From Paludibacteraceae bacterium (lineage in GTDB: Bacteria > Bacteroidota > Bacteroidia > Bacteroidales > Paludibacteraceae), in contig JAFVAX010000022.1 in NCBI GenBank assembly GCA_017480285.1, positions 56,654 through 120,653 on the forward strand: DNA of 64,000 nt. Direction: 5' to 3'. The position numbers and the translations under genes are program-made. The first letter of the stretch is position 1. Each line of letters opens with the position of its first letter. The notes under the pieces were generated by a model, which worked only from the letters and a program-made list of their open reading frames with translations, had not been told where the DNA came from and searched no databases. Of the stretch, positions 1-9,128 are shown piece by piece.

Positions 1-99
1 TTGAAGTTCCTTCGTTTCTTTGTCAGCGTACCTGAGAAAGAGATACCGCCTACATCGCTACTTCGTGAATTCGTTGGTGGCAGCTCGTTTCACTACTAA
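1..99 (+). CDS. C-terminal end of an upstream gene (partial)
   Basis: Frame 1 is open from base 1 to a TAA at 97-99 and encodes 32 residues ending in LLREFVGGSSFHY. The composition looks like real coding sequence, and the frame closes just before a repeat block and a new gene. From memory this tail resembles the C-terminus of the long nucleoside/uridine kinases of Bacteroidales, but 32 residues are too few to be sure. The rest lies outside the window. Confidence 0.5.
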   Translation: MKFLRFFVSVPEKEIPPTSLLREFVGGSSFHY

Positions 100-112
100 T
101 GTGAAAGGTGAA

Positions 113-292
113 AATCCTCACCCTGACGAAGGTCATGGTTTGAATCCTCACCCTGACGAAGGTCATGGTTTGAATCCTCATTCTGACGAAGGTCATGGTT
201 TGAATCCTCACCCTGACGCAGGTCATGGTTTGAATCCTCACCCTGACGCAGGTCAGGGTCTGAATCCTCACCCTGACGCAGGTCAGGGTCTG
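113..292. repeat. Six tandem copies of a 30-bp palindromic repeat
   Basis: Six uninterrupted 30-bp units start at 113, 143, 173, 203, 233 and 263. Each contains an inverted repeat with arms ACCCTGAC and GTCAGGGT around a 4-base loop (GAAG or GCAG). The last two units pair perfectly over 8 bp; the first four carry one mismatch in the right arm. The array lies between the stop at 99 and the SPOR gene at 342. It also reads as an open frame (NPHPDEGHGL repeats), which is a by-product of a 30-bp period. The palindrome resembles the single elements at 17629-17649 and 25108-25128. Confidence 0.9.
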
Positions 293-341
293 AAGGAGGA
301 AATAATAAGGAAAGAAATAATACTAATTCTGATATTTTATC

Positions 342-776
342 ATGAGACAGACATTAACGATATTATCAGTACTGACTATTTGTGTGGCTTTTGTCTTTGC
401 CGATGACATTTTTACAGAAATGTCAGAACGCGTTGAGGTAAAGCAAGACTCACTCATAAGCGAACTTCTTAAAGATAAAAGTCTGGGTATTACCCGAAAA
501 GAAGTGTTCCGGCAAGGTTGGCGCGTGCAGGTCTATTCTAACAATAATGGTACTGTGGCCCGCCAAGAGGCTGACACTATGAAACTTCAGATGGAAGAGG
601 CGTTCTCACCACTGCCTGTGTATGGAATCTACGATGCACCTTTTTGGAAAGTCCGTATAGGCAATTTCTTGACAGAAGACGAGGCTAAAACTTTTCGCGA
701 CTCGCTACTTGTGCGCTTTCCCGTCTTACAACCCGAAACATATATTGTTAGAGACCAAATAGTAATTATACAATGA
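342..776 (+). CDS. SPOR-domain protein with signal peptide
   Basis: This 144-residue protein has an N-terminal signal peptide (hydrophobic residues 4-20, cleavage likely after the AFVFA stretch) and a C-terminal SPOR-like domain. The two characteristic strands are visible as GWRVQVYSN near residues 59-67 and WKVRIGNF near 102-109. SPOR domains bind denuded septal peptidoglycan, so a periplasmic, cell-envelope or division-linked role is likely. It overlaps folE by 4 bp (ATGA at 773-776), so the two are translationally coupled. The pairing of a SPOR protein with folE gives no clear functional link. Confidence 0.8.
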   Translation: MRQTLTILSVLTICVAFVFADDIFTEMSERVEVKQDSLISELLKDKSLGITRKEVFRQGWRVQVYSNNNGTVARQEADTMKLQMEEAFSPLPVYGIYDAPFWKVRIGNFLTEDEAKTFRDSLLVRFPVLQPETYIVRDQIVIIQ

Positions 777-1348
777 ACGACCTTCAAGCCTTTGTGCCGG
801 ACAACGAACTGACACAAAAATTGGCAGAACATATACGACAGATAGAACAACTTATCGGCGAAGACCCTGAGAGACAGGGACTTCAGCGTACACCTGCTCG
901 TGTGGGCGAAGCATGGCAGTTTCTTACTAAGGGCTACAAGGAAAACCCCGTAGAAATACTTCGCAGTGCTTTGTTTGATAGCGATTATACCGACCCTGTC
1001 GTGGTTAAAGACATTGAGTTCTACTCGCTCTGCGAACACCATCTGCTCCCCTTCTTCGGGAAGGTGGATATCGCATACATACCTAATGGAAAGATAACAG
1101 GCTTGAGCAAACTTGCTCGCGTGGTTAATGTCTTTGCCCGCCGTTTGCAAGTGCAGGAAAACCTTACTCACCGGATTTGCGAGTGTATCAGTGAGGCTTT
1201 GCAGGCAAAGGGTGTGATGGTAAGAGTGGAAGCCCGACATCTATGTATGCAGATGCGAGGAGTGGAAAAGCAAAATTCCTCAACCGTTACTATTGCTACT
1301 GCGGGTGAGTTCTCTCAAAATACGGAATTGCGGAAATTGTTATGTTAG
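773..1348 (+). CDS. folE: GTP cyclohydrolase I
   Basis: FolE converts GTP to 7,8-dihydroneopterin triphosphate, the first step of tetrahydrofolate and pterin synthesis in the cytosol. The 191-residue protein has the zinc-binding CEHH motif at residues 87-90, the second zinc cysteine at about 158 (HLCMQMRGV) and the GLSK substrate-loop motif near 110-113. Length is normal for type IA enzymes. The start ATG overlaps the stop of the SPOR gene. The 3' end overlaps the next gene by 7 bp. Confidence 0.97.
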   Translation: MNDLQAFVPDNELTQKLAEHIRQIEQLIGEDPERQGLQRTPARVGEAWQFLTKGYKENPVEILRSALFDSDYTDPVVVKDIEFYSLCEHHLLPFFGKVDIAYIPNGKITGLSKLARVVNVFARRLQVQENLTHRICECISEALQAKGVMVRVEARHLCMQMRGVEKQNSSTVTIATAGEFSQNTELRKLLC

Positions 1349-2877
1349 TCAAGTCATATAGTGCTGCCGTACAAGGCATTGATGCCGTTGTCATTACTAT
1401 TGAAGTTCATATCCATCAGGGTGTGGGCTTCACTCTTGTCGGACTGCCTGACAATGCCGTTAAAGAAAGTTATGAGCGTATCAATTCTGCCTTGCAGGTC
1501 AATGGCTTGCGCCTGTCCGGAAAACAGCGAGTGGTTAATATGTCGCCTGCCGACATTAAAAAAGAAGGTTCTGCTTTCGACTTGCCACTTGCCATAGGTA
1601 TGCTCGCTGCCGACGAACAGATAATAAGTCGACATTTAGAGGAGTTTATCATAATGGGTGAGTTGTCGCTTGACGGTTCGCTCAGACCTGTCAAAGGTGT
1701 TTTGCCAATAGCACTGAAAGCAAAGACGGAAGGTTTTCGCGGTGTCATCATCCCGGCGGACAATGTGCGCGAAGCGGCAGTGGTTGACGGAATAGAAGTG
1801 TATGGACTTGAGACCTTGCTTGATGTAGTGCGTTTCTTGAATGACCAACAGCAGTTCGAGCCAATGCACTTGGAGATGTCGTCGATAATGCAACAGCAGT
1901 ATTCCAATATACCCGACTTCTCAGATGTTAAAGGTCAGGAAAATGTCAAACGCGCACTCGAGGTGGCTGCCGCAGGCGGACATAACCTGCTGATGGTAGG
2001 TCCTCCGGGTGCAGGGAAAAGTATGATGGCAAAACGCCTCCCCGGTATCCTTCCGCCACTCACACTACAAGAAGCACTTGAAACGACTAAGATTCACTCC
2101 GTTGCAGGTATATTGGAAAAAGGCAAAGCACTTATCGTTGAGCGTCCTTTCCGTAGTCCGCATCATACGGTAAGCGATGTGGCACTTGTCGGGGGTGGGG
2201 CAAACCCTATGCCTGGGGAGATATCGCTTGCCCACAACGGTGTGCTCTTCCTTGACGAACTGCCTGAATATAAACGCACTGTCTTAGAAGTTATGCGACA
2301 ACCGCTTGAAGACCGGAAAATATGTATAGCGAGGGTCAAACAGACTGTCGAGTATCCCGCCGGTTTTATGCTTGTGGCAGCAATGAACCCTTGTCCGTGC
2401 GGACATTACAACGACCCGACCAAACCCTGCACTTGTTCCCCGGGGGCTGTGCATCGCTACCTGAGTCGTATCTCAGGACCACTGCTTGACCGTATCGACA
2501 TACAAGTCGAGATAGTGCCTGTTCCGTTTCTGAAACTGTCTGACAACACTCCAAGCGAAAGCAGTAGCGTCATTCGTGAGCGGGTTATTAAAGCAAGAGA
2601 GATACAGACAGAACGATTCAAAGACTCTAACGGCATACATTGCAATGCACAAATGTCAAGTCGCCAACTTCGCACTTTCTGCAAAGTGTCAGAGCAGTCC
2701 TTGCAACTGCTTAATATGGCAATGCAAAGGTTCGGACTGTCTGCGCGCGCTTACGACAGAATACTCAAAGTAAGTCGTACCATAGCCGACCTTGAAGGCT
2801 CTCAAGACATTCAGCCACAGCATATTCGTGAAGCAATAAGTTACAGAAACCTCGACCGAGACAGTTGGGGAGAATAG
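1342..2877 (+). CDS. YifB/ComM family Mg-chelatase-like AAA+ ATPase
   Basis: The 511-residue protein has the three-part ComM/YifB layout: an N-terminal ChlI-like domain (residues about 1-170), a central Mg-chelatase AAA+ module with Walker [10 protein letters not shown] at 219-227, and a C-terminal Mg-chelatase helical domain. The cysteine cluster [10 protein letters not shown] near 350-359 is typical of the family. In transformable bacteria ComM is a branch-migration helicase acting during recombination of incoming DNA; the role in this organism is not known. Start overlaps the end of folE. This looks like the last gene of the unit. Confidence 0.93.
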   Translation: MLVKSYSAAVQGIDAVVITIEVHIHQGVGFTLVGLPDNAVKESYERINSALQVNGLRLSGKQRVVNMSPADIKKEGSAFDLPLAIGMLAADEQIISRHLEEFIIMGELSLDGSLRPVKGVLPIALKAKTEGFRGVIIPADNVREAAVVDGIEVYGLETLLDVVRFLNDQQQFEPMHLEMSSIMQQQYSNIPDFSDVKGQENVKRALEVAAAGGHNLLMVGPPGAGKSMMAKRLPGILPPLTLQEALETTKIHSVAGILEKGKALIVERPFRSPHHTVSDVALVGGGANPMPGEISLAHNGVLFLDELPEYKRTVLEVMRQPLEDRKICIARVKQTVEYPAGFMLVAAMNPCPCGHYNDPTKPCTCSPGAVHRYLSRISGPLLDRIDIQVEIVPVPFLKLSDNTPSESSSVIRERVIKAREIQTERFKDSNGIHCNAQMSSRQLRTFCKVSEQSLQLLNMAMQRFGLSARAYDRILKVSRTIADLEGSQDIQPQHIREAISYRNLDRDSWGE

Positions 2878-2883
2878 ATATTT

Positions 2884-2904
2884 AGTTAATAGTTAATAAT
2901 TAAT
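2884..2904. repeat. Heptamer tandem repeat (AGTTAAT family)
   Basis: Three 7-bp units (AGTTAAT, AGTTAAT, AATTAAT) lie just after the ComM stop codon. The same heptamer on the other strand reads ATTAACT, as at 12255, 27761 and 36285. Confidence 0.8.
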
Positions 2905-2979
2905 ATTGCGTTGCGCTCGAACGCTGTTTAAGGATTACTTTCCATTTGCGTTAAATATCAATGCAATATTAATTATTAA
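2893..2979. terminator. Long inverted repeat between convergent genes
   Basis: TTAATAATTAATATTGC (2893-2909) is matched by its exact reverse complement at 2963-2979. The 17-bp arms flank a 53-base spacer between the stop of the ComM-like gene and the stop of the NlpC/P60 gene. It is AT-rich and could act as a bidirectional transcription end. The arms also belong to the AGTTAAT/ATTAACT repeat family, so a terminator role is inferred only from position. Confidence 0.5.
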
Positions 2980-2983
2980 TTCT

Positions 2984-3775
2984 TTAAATATTAACTATTT
3001 TTACCAATCGATGCGACAACTGTCCGCTTTCTGTGTTTATGATACCGTCAGAGTTGAGTTTCTCAATTTTAACTCTTCCTGAGCAGTGGACAACGGTCTG
3101 CTTGTCGATGAGTATTCCTACATGATTGATTTTGTCCTTCAAGTGATGATCGAAAAAAGCAAGATCACCACTTCGGCTTTCTGACAATGAAGGAATAGTT
3201 GTTCCTTGTTCGGCCTGCTCACTTGCATTGCGTTTCAAGCGTTTACCAAACAGACTCATCAGCACTTGTGTGAAACCGGAACAATCCATTCCGAAAGCAT
3301 TTTTCCCACCCCAAAGATAAGGTATGTTAAGGTAGTATCTAACAGCCTGAAGTAGGTGCTCTTGTGTCAGTTCTTGTTCGGTTGCCACCATCTGCGGGTC
3401 AATAAAGAATGTAGCCTCCAAGACACTGAACTTGCCGTTTTTGTAGTTAGGAAGTACTGTCCCGCCCGTCAGTGGCAGTGTTTGCTGATTAGCCTCGGAA
3501 ACAGCAAGTGCCATAGGCATACAAACACGATGAGTCCTTGTCGATTTGATAAATTCGGCAAAAGCCTGTTGCTTTGCCTCGTTGTCAATCAGTGAAATCA
3601 TCTTGCGGTCAACCCAACCTTCCTGTCCGTCGTAGTCGTTGCGGATACGAAGCCAACGCTCTTCTGCTTGCAGAACCTCTAAGGTTTCTGCAAACAGAAG
3701 TTGTGTTGTTTGTTCTGCCTGTTCTTTTGCTTCGCTTCTGACAGGCACTATGCTATGAAGTACTATGCCGTACAT
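2984..3775 (-). CDS. NlpC/P60 family cell-wall endopeptidase with SH3 domain
   Basis: A 263-residue protein with a bacterial SH3-like N-terminal region (about 1-60) and a C-terminal NlpC/P60 cysteine peptidase domain. The catalytic cysteine is in DCSGF (Cys165) and the catalytic histidine in NHVGI (about His218). This layout matches YkfC-type gamma-D-glutamyl-diamino-acid endopeptidases that trim peptidoglycan peptides. No clear signal peptide is seen, which suits a cytoplasmic recycling enzyme. The ATG overlaps the stop of the upstream M13 peptidase gene by one base (TAATG), so they are co-transcribed. The last codons lie inside an intergenic repeat element. Confidence 0.9.
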   Translation of the reverse strand: MYGIVLHSIVPVRSEAKEQAEQTTQLLFAETLEVLQAEERWLRIRNDYDGQEGWVDRKMISLIDNEAKQQAFAEFIKSTRTHRVCMPMALAVSEANQQTLPLTGGTVLPNYKNGKFSVLEATFFIDPQMVATEQELTQEHLLQAVRYYLNIPYLWGGKNAFGMDCSGFTQVLMSLFGKRLKRNASEQAEQGTTIPSLSESRSGDLAFFDHHLKDKINHVGILIDKQTVVHCSGRVKIEKLNSDGIINTESGQLSHRLVKIVNI

Positions 3776-5796
3776 TACCAGATGCTTACACGGTTTTCAG
3801 GTGCTACATACATTGGCGAGTTCTCGTCAACATGCCAAGCCTCATACCAAGCACCGATATGTGGCAGAGCACCATTTACGCGCCATCTGCCGAGTGCGTG
3901 CGGGTCAGACTTGGTCTGAACACGGATCTGCTCATCGCGTATGTTACCTGCCCATACACCTGCGTATGCAAGGAAGAAACGCTGTTCAGGTGTAAAGCCG
4001 TTCCAGTCTTTGAGAGGTTGGTCTTTGGTAGCGTTCTTAAAGGCTTGGAAACTGATTTGCAATCCGCCATGGTCGGCAATGTTCTCACCAAGAGTAAGGT
4101 CGCCATTGGCTTTTAGGTCAGGAAGAACATTGATATTGTTGAAGAACTCTGCCATCACGCGAGTACGGGCTACGAACTTCTCGCGGTCTTCGTCAGTCCA
4201 CCAGTTTTTCAGGTTGCCGTCTTTGTCGAACTGCGCACCCTGATCGTCAAAGCCGTGAGTCATCTCGTGTCCGATAACTACGCCGATAGCACCATAGTTG
4301 AAAGCATCATCGGCAGACATATCAAAGAACGGATATTGAAGGATACCTGCGGGGAAACATATCTCGTTGGTTGACGGGTTGTAGTAAGCATTGACTGTTT
4401 GTGGAGTCATATACCATTTATCACGGTCAACAGGTTTGTTGAGGAAACTGAGACTATAGTCTTGCTCAAACTTTGAAGCACGCATAAGATTGGCATAGTA
4501 TGAATCGTTGGCATCAATGTTTAGATTCGTATAGTCGCGCCATTTGTTAGGATAACCGACTTTGACATAGAATGCTGCAAGTTTCTCTTTGGCTTTCAGT
4601 TTCGTCTCATCGCTCATCCAATCAAGGTTCTCAATACGCTCTGAAAGGGCTGTCTGCAAGTTCTTTACAAGTTGTTCCATACGGGCTTTGGCTTCTGCCG
4701 GGAAGTATTTCTCAACATACATCTGACCAACAGCCTCGCCTAATGTACCATTGACTGAACTGACTGCACGCTTCCAAAGTGGAGTCTGTTCTTCTTTCCC
4801 TGAGAGGACACGACCATAGAAGTCGAAGTTGGCATCGTATATCTCGCTTGTCAAATACGATGCAGCACCGTCCATTGCTTGCCATAAGAACAGAGTTTTC
4901 AGGTCTTCAAGTGGTTCGTCCTGAAGCATCTTGCCTGCTTCTTGAAGGTGGGCAATCTGTCCCACTGATAGTGAATCGGTTTCAATGCCTGCTGCGGCAA
5001 AATATGCATCCCAATCAACTTGTGGTACAAGTGTTTTCAGTTCAGCAACCGACATCTTGTTGTAGTTGGCTTGCGGATCACGAAGTTCCACATTCGATTT
5101 GGCCGCACCGGCAAGTCGTTTCTCCAAACGCCATACAGTCTGAGCACGCTCTGCACCATCTGAATAACCGAATAAGCCGAACAGTTTCTCAATAAACTTC
5201 AGATATTCACCTTTTATGCGAAGTGTCTCTTCGTCTTCATCGAAATAATACTCTTTCTCGCCAAGTCCAAAACCTGCCTGATAACTTTTGAGAATGTTCA
5301 TCGTTGAGTTCATCTCGTCGGCATCAACATACATTGCCCAAAGTTGATATTCCATTGACTCTCCGAGGTTGGCAGACAGCTCAGCGCGGTCAGCAATAGC
5401 CTCAATCTTTTTGAGAGTCGGAAGTAGCGGACTTATTCCTTCTTTATTACGGCGGGCTGTGTCAAGAGCAAGATTGTAGAGGTCGCCAATCTTTTGTGCT
5501 ACGCTACCTTGCTCGTTTTTTTGCTTGGCTAAACCTTCAATAAGTTCGTTGAGTTGCTTACGGTTGTTCTCCGCAAGTTTGTCAAAAGAACCAAAACGAC
5601 TATATTCACCGGTGAGAGGATTAAGTTTCATCCAACCACCGCAAGCATAACTGTAGAAGTCTTCTTGTGGAACAACGCTTGTGTCCAAGTTTTCAGTCTT
5701 AATTCCGACTGATTTAATTCCGACTGATTGTTTTTTTGTACATCCTACTGACATAATTCCAATGCAGGCTAAGATTAAGAAAAGTTTTGTTTTCAT
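3775..5796 (-). CDS. M13 family zinc metallopeptidase (PepO/neprilysin-like), lipoprotein
   Basis: The reading frame opens upstream, but the ATG at 5796 gives a lipoprotein signal (MKTKLF..., lipobox MSVGC, Cys19), so I take that start; the protein is then 673 residues. The zinc site is HEMTH at 510-514 with the second motif ENIAD (Glu571 to Asp575), and NGALPH near the C-terminus is the usual M13 substrate-binding region. M13 enzymes are oligopeptidases; here the lipid anchor puts it in the periplasm or outer membrane. Right after the lipobox a 15-bp direct duplication encodes SVGIK twice. An intrinsic terminator of the upstream glgP lies just before it, so its promoter is unclear. Confidence 0.92.
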   Translation of the reverse strand: MKTKLFLILACIGIMSVGCTKKQSVGIKSVGIKTENLDTSVVPQEDFYSYACGGWMKLNPLTGEYSRFGSFDKLAENNRKQLNELIEGLAKQKNEQGSVAQKIGDLYNLALDTARRNKEGISPLLPTLKKIEAIADRAELSANLGESMEYQLWAMYVDADEMNSTMNILKSYQAGFGLGEKEYYFDEDEETLRIKGEYLKFIEKLFGLFGYSDGAERAQTVWRLEKRLAGAAKSNVELRDPQANYNKMSVAELKTLVPQVDWDAYFAAAGIETDSLSVGQIAHLQEAGKMLQDEPLEDLKTLFLWQAMDGAASYLTSEIYDANFDFYGRVLSGKEEQTPLWKRAVSSVNGTLGEAVGQMYVEKYFPAEAKARMEQLVKNLQTALSERIENLDWMSDETKLKAKEKLAAFYVKVGYPNKWRDYTNLNIDANDSYYANLMRASKFEQDYSLSFLNKPVDRDKWYMTPQTVNAYYNPSTNEICFPAGILQYPFFDMSADDAFNYGAIGVVIGHEMTHGFDDQGAQFDKDGNLKNWWTDEDREKFVARTRVMAEFFNNINVLPDLKANGDLTLGENIADHGGLQISFQAFKNATKDQPLKDWNGFTPEQRFFLAYAGVWAGNIRDEQIRVQTKSDPHALGRWRVNGALPHIGAWYEAWHVDENSPMYVAPENRVSIW

Positions 5797-5820
5797 AAAA
5801 ACAGTTGTTAGGTTTTTGAA

Positions 5821-5859
5821 AAAGAAAAGTCCCGATACCGCTGACCGGAACTTTTCTTT
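5821..5859 (-). terminator. Intrinsic terminator of the glycogen phosphorylase gene
   Basis: AAAGAAAAGT (5821-5830) pairs perfectly with ACTTTTCTTT (5850-5859). Read on the minus strand the hairpin lies 16 bases after the phosphorylase stop and is followed by a T-rich run, as in a rho-independent terminator. It separates that gene from the M13 peptidase gene. Confidence 0.75.
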
Positions 5860-5875
5860 AGTATGTTTTAGCAGA

Positions 5876-8437
5876 TTAAATCCAACGAACGAAGCAGAAG
5901 TCCTGACGATGAGGAAGCAGTGCATTCTTCGGGAACATACGGAAGGCAAACTTGTGTGCTCCTGCGTAGTTAAGTACAAGCGAGGTCTCAAATACCATAA
6001 CGCTCCCGTAAGTATTGACAAGTTTCAACTCTTGTACGAAACTCAGTTCGTCTTCGTTGCGGTCGTTTGGTTTGACAGCCACAAGTTCAATACCTATACC
6101 CTTGTCGTTCAGTTGCTTGGTGTCGATAGTAACCTGACATTTGTATGCTTCGCCTACTTCAGGAGTACCATTGACAAGTGTGTCGGGTATGTCAACATTC
6201 AAAACTTCGATGCTGTCCCAATGAGCGGCGATGTTTTGTTTCCAAGCCACAATCTGACGGGCTTTTTCGTAGTTTTTCTGTACAAGTGCCGAATGACGTT
6301 TGGCTTCTTTGTTGTAAAAACGCTCAAAGTAGTCGTCCATCATACGCTTGGTGGTAAACAGAGGTGTTATCTGTGTAACAGAGTTCTTGATAGTCTGAAT
6401 CCAATCAGGAGAATAACCCTTCGAGTTGCGAGCATAATACATAGGTATTATCTCTTGTTCAAGAATCTGATAGATAGTGGCGGCATCAAGTTGGTCTTGG
6501 TGGGCTTGGTTCTCATAAGTGCGTTTGTCGGTAAGAGCCCAACCGGCACCTTTCTTGTAACCTTCGTACCACCAGCCGTCAAGAACTGAGAAGTTCAATA
6601 CACCGTTCATCTGAGCCTTCTGACCAGATGTACCTGATGCTTCCAGCGGACGGGTAGGAGTGTTCAACCATACATCCACACCCGATATCAAGCGTTTGGC
6701 AAGACGCATATCGTAGTTCTCAAGGAAGACAATCTTACCCAAGAACTGTGGCATACGCGAAATCTCAATGATACGCTTGATGAGTGCCTGACCACCACCG
6801 TCTGCGGGGTGAGCCTTGCCGGTGAACAAGAAGATGATAGGATATTGCTTGTTGTTAACCAAACGCTCCAAGCGCTCAAGGTCTGTAAAGAGCAGGTGAG
6901 CGCGTTTGTAGGTTGCAAAACGACGACCAAAACCAATGATAAGAGCATTGGAATTCATTTGGTTGACAATGCTTACAATCTTTGCAGGGTCGCCTTGATT
7001 CTTCATCCAGTCTTCACGGAAACGCTCTTTGATGTAGTCAATCAAATTGTTTTTCAGTTTGATACGAGTTTTCCAGATGACATCATCAGGAATAGAACTG
7101 TATGCAGCCCACATCTGAAGATTAGACTGGTCGTTGTACCATTCTTTGGGCAAGTACTTCTTGTAGATGGCTTTCCAATCTGACGAAGCCCAAGTTGGCA
7201 TGTGGACACCATTTGTTACATAACTTACGTGCAACTCTTCGGGGAAATAGCCTTTCCAGATAGGTGCAAACATCTTTTGCGACACTTTGCCGTGAAGCCA
7301 ACTTACACCGTTCACTTCCTGACAACTGTTGCAAGCAAGAACTGACATTGAGAACTTGTTGCTGCCGTTAGTCTCGCGACCAAGGTCATAGAACTCGTTC
7401 CATTCAAGTCCTAACTTGGCAGGATATTCGCTCATGTATTTGTAGAACAGACCTTCATCGAAAGCATCGTGTCCGGCAGGAACAGGAGTATGGCAGGTAT
7501 AAAGCGATGAAGCGCGTACTACCTCAAGAGCCTCATTGAAATTGAGTTTCTCCTCCTGAATATAATCAATCAAACGCTGAATGTTAAGGAAAGCGGCGTG
7601 TCCCTCGTTGCAATGATATACATCTTTTTTGATGCCAAGTTTCTTCAGTGCGAGCATACCGCCAATACCGAGCAGAATCTCTTGTTTGATACGGTTTTCC
7701 CAATCGCCGCCGTAGAGTTGGTGAGTGATAGAGCGATCCCATTCGGAGTTCATCTCGTTGTCGGTGTCAAGCAGATAAAGATTCATTCTACCTACAGCCA
7801 CACGCCATAGATAAGAATAAACGGTACGACCCGGATAAGGAACTTCTATAACCATGGGCGTACCGTCTTCGTTTTTTACTTGTGTAAGTGGCAGAGAGTT
7901 GAAATTCTGTGCTTCATAATTGGCTACTTGCTGACCTTCCGGCGAGAGCATCTGTGTGAAATAACCATAGCGGTAAAGAAAACCGATTGCAGTCATGTCA
8001 ACATTGCAGTCTGATGCTTCTTTTATATAGTCGCCGGCAAGGATACCAAGGCCACCGGAATATATCTTTAGCACATGAGTAAGTCCGTATTCCATCGAGA
8101 AATAGGCGATTGACGGCTTTTTGTGGTCGGGCTTCTCGTCCATATATGCACGAAATTCTGCATATATCTTGTCAAGTTTAGCCATAAACTGCTCGTCCTT
8201 ACCGAGTTCTACAAGTTTGTCGTACTTAATGGTTTGAAGCAAAAGGACAGGATTAGACTGAGCTTTGTGCCATGCTTCGTTGTCAATATGACGGAAAAGA
8301 TTCTTTGCATCTGAATTCCAAACCCACCAGAGGTTGTATGCTATCTCTTCCAGTTTCTTCAGGTTTTTCGGCATGTTGGTGTGGACACTTATATCGTGCC
8401 AGTTTGCCGTGTTACAACTACTACTTTTGATTCTCAT
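5876..8437 (-). CDS. glgP: Alpha-glucan (glycogen/maltodextrin) phosphorylase
   Basis: An 853-residue GT35 phosphorylase of the Thermotoga-like branch common in Bacteroidota. It releases glucose-1-phosphate from alpha-1,4-glucans in the cytosol, using pyridoxal phosphate. Diagnostic features are the N-terminal AYNLWWVWN block (DUF3417-type region), YSGGLGILAGDYIKEASD, and the cofactor/active-site region GTSGQKAQMNG followed by DGWWYEGY near residue 600. The N-terminus (MRIKSSSCNTANW) fits homologues, supporting the ATG at 8437. It has its own promoter (8464-8471) and an intrinsic terminator. No other glycogen genes are in the window. Confidence 0.95.
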   Translation of the reverse strand: MRIKSSSCNTANWHDISVHTNMPKNLKKLEEIAYNLWWVWNSDAKNLFRHIDNEAWHKAQSNPVLLLQTIKYDKLVELGKDEQFMAKLDKIYAEFRAYMDEKPDHKKPSIAYFSMEYGLTHVLKIYSGGLGILAGDYIKEASDCNVDMTAIGFLYRYGYFTQMLSPEGQQVANYEAQNFNSLPLTQVKNEDGTPMVIEVPYPGRTVYSYLWRVAVGRMNLYLLDTDNEMNSEWDRSITHQLYGGDWENRIKQEILLGIGGMLALKKLGIKKDVYHCNEGHAAFLNIQRLIDYIQEEKLNFNEALEVVRASSLYTCHTPVPAGHDAFDEGLFYKYMSEYPAKLGLEWNEFYDLGRETNGSNKFSMSVLACNSCQEVNGVSWLHGKVSQKMFAPIWKGYFPEELHVSYVTNGVHMPTWASSDWKAIYKKYLPKEWYNDQSNLQMWAAYSSIPDDVIWKTRIKLKNNLIDYIKERFREDWMKNQGDPAKIVSIVNQMNSNALIIGFGRRFATYKRAHLLFTDLERLERLVNNKQYPIIFLFTGKAHPADGGGQALIKRIIEISRMPQFLGKIVFLENYDMRLAKRLISGVDVWLNTPTRPLEASGTSGQKAQMNGVLNFSVLDGWWYEGYKKGAGWALTDKRTYENQAHQDQLDAATIYQILEQEIIPMYYARNSKGYSPDWIQTIKNSVTQITPLFTTKRMMDDYFERFYNKEAKRHSALVQKNYEKARQIVAWKQNIAAHWDSIEVLNVDIPDTLVNGTPEVGEAYKCQVTIDTKQLNDKGIGIELVAVKPNDRNEDELSFVQELKLVNTYGSVMVFETSLVLNYAGAHKFAFRMFPKNALLPHRQDFCFVRWI

Positions 8438-8463
8438 TTTTTCGAAATTTGAATTAAATTGTG

Positions 8464-8471
8464 CAAATATA
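8464..8471 (-). promoter_or_regulatory. Promoter -7 element for glgP
   Basis: On the minus strand 8471-8464 reads TATATTTG followed by CAC, matching the Bacteroidota -7 consensus TAnnTTTG. It lies 27 bases upstream of the glgP ATG. The -33 element is not clear. It is divergent from the promoter at 8481-8512. Confidence 0.5.
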
Positions 8472-8480
8472 CAAATTTTT

Positions 8481-8512
8481 TTTGAATTTTTGCATAAAAA
8501 AGTGTATTTTTG
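8481..8512 (+). promoter_or_regulatory. Promoter for the Sua5-like gene
   Basis: TTTG (8481-8484), a 20-base spacer and TATTTTTG (8505-8512) match the Bacteroidota -33/-7 promoter. The start codon of the next gene is 27 bases downstream. Confidence 0.65.
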
Positions 8513-8539
8513 TATTCAATAAGTTAATTTTGTATTTTC

Positions 8540-9127
8540 ATGATAGCAAAAGATATGGTTTTTGACGCCGAAGATATGCGTGAGGCTGTCAATGTTTTGA
8601 AAAAGGGTGGTGTTATTCTTTATCCCACAGATACTGTTTGGGGTATTGGTTGTGATGCGACCAACGAACAGGCAGTCAAGCGTATTTTTGAAATAAAGCA
8701 GCGCGACGACAGCAAGGCGATGCTTCTTCTTTTGGATAGCCAGGGACGATTGAGGCAATATGTCAAACAAGTGCCCGATATGGCATACGACCTTATTGAA
8801 CTTGCCACTCGTCCGCTTACTATTATCTATCCCGGGGCATACGCACTTGCCCCGCAACTTGTGGCAGAAGATGGTAGCATAGGTATTCGTATAACCGAAG
8901 AACTGTTTTCTAAAACCTTGTGTATGCGTTTGGGCAGACCGCTTGTTTCCACTTCGGCTAACATAAGTGGTGAGAAGACACCGCAAAACTATTCTGAGAT
9001 AACCAAACAGATACGCGACAGTGTGGATTATGTTGTCCGTTATCGTCGAGGCGATCGCCGGAAAGCAGAGCCTTCGCAGATAATCAAACTCGACGAGAAA
9101 AATCATTTCGTAATAATAAGAAACTGA
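8540..9127 (+). CDS. L-threonylcarbamoyladenylate synthase (Sua5/YciO/YrdC family)
   Basis: A 195-residue protein consisting of a YrdC-like domain: the N-terminal GGVILYPTDTVWGIGCDA block, KQRDDSKAM, and the STSANISGE motif near residues 137-145. The family makes threonylcarbamoyl-AMP from threonine, bicarbonate and ATP, the precursor of t6A37 in ANN-decoding tRNAs. It lacks the C-terminal Sua5 domain. A partner, tsaE, is at 61350. It is the first gene of a run continuing through the sugar transferase and ClC genes. Confidence 0.9.
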   Translation: MIAKDMVFDAEDMREAVNVLKKGGVILYPTDTVWGIGCDATNEQAVKRIFEIKQRDDSKAMLLLLDSQGRLRQYVKQVPDMAYDLIELATRPLTIIYPGAYALAPQLVAEDGSIGIRITEELFSKTLCMRLGRPLVSTSANISGEKTPQNYSEITKQIRDSVDYVVRYRRGDRRKAEPSQIIKLDEKNHFVIIRN

Positions 9128-9128
9128 G

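Noticed and set aside
113-292. Possible CRISPR array
   Set aside because: The units are contiguous, with no spacers between them, and no cas genes are in the window.
20-406. Open frame containing NPHPDEGHGL repeats
   Set aside because: It is a by-product of the 30-bp palindromic repeat array, has no family and overlaps the SPOR gene; both strands are open.
629-1240. 203-residue frame on the minus strand
   Set aside because: Shadow of folE and the SPOR gene, without domain or promoter.
5681-6589. 302-residue frame on the plus strand
   Set aside because: It is antisense to glgP and the M13 peptidase gene and has no recognisable domain.
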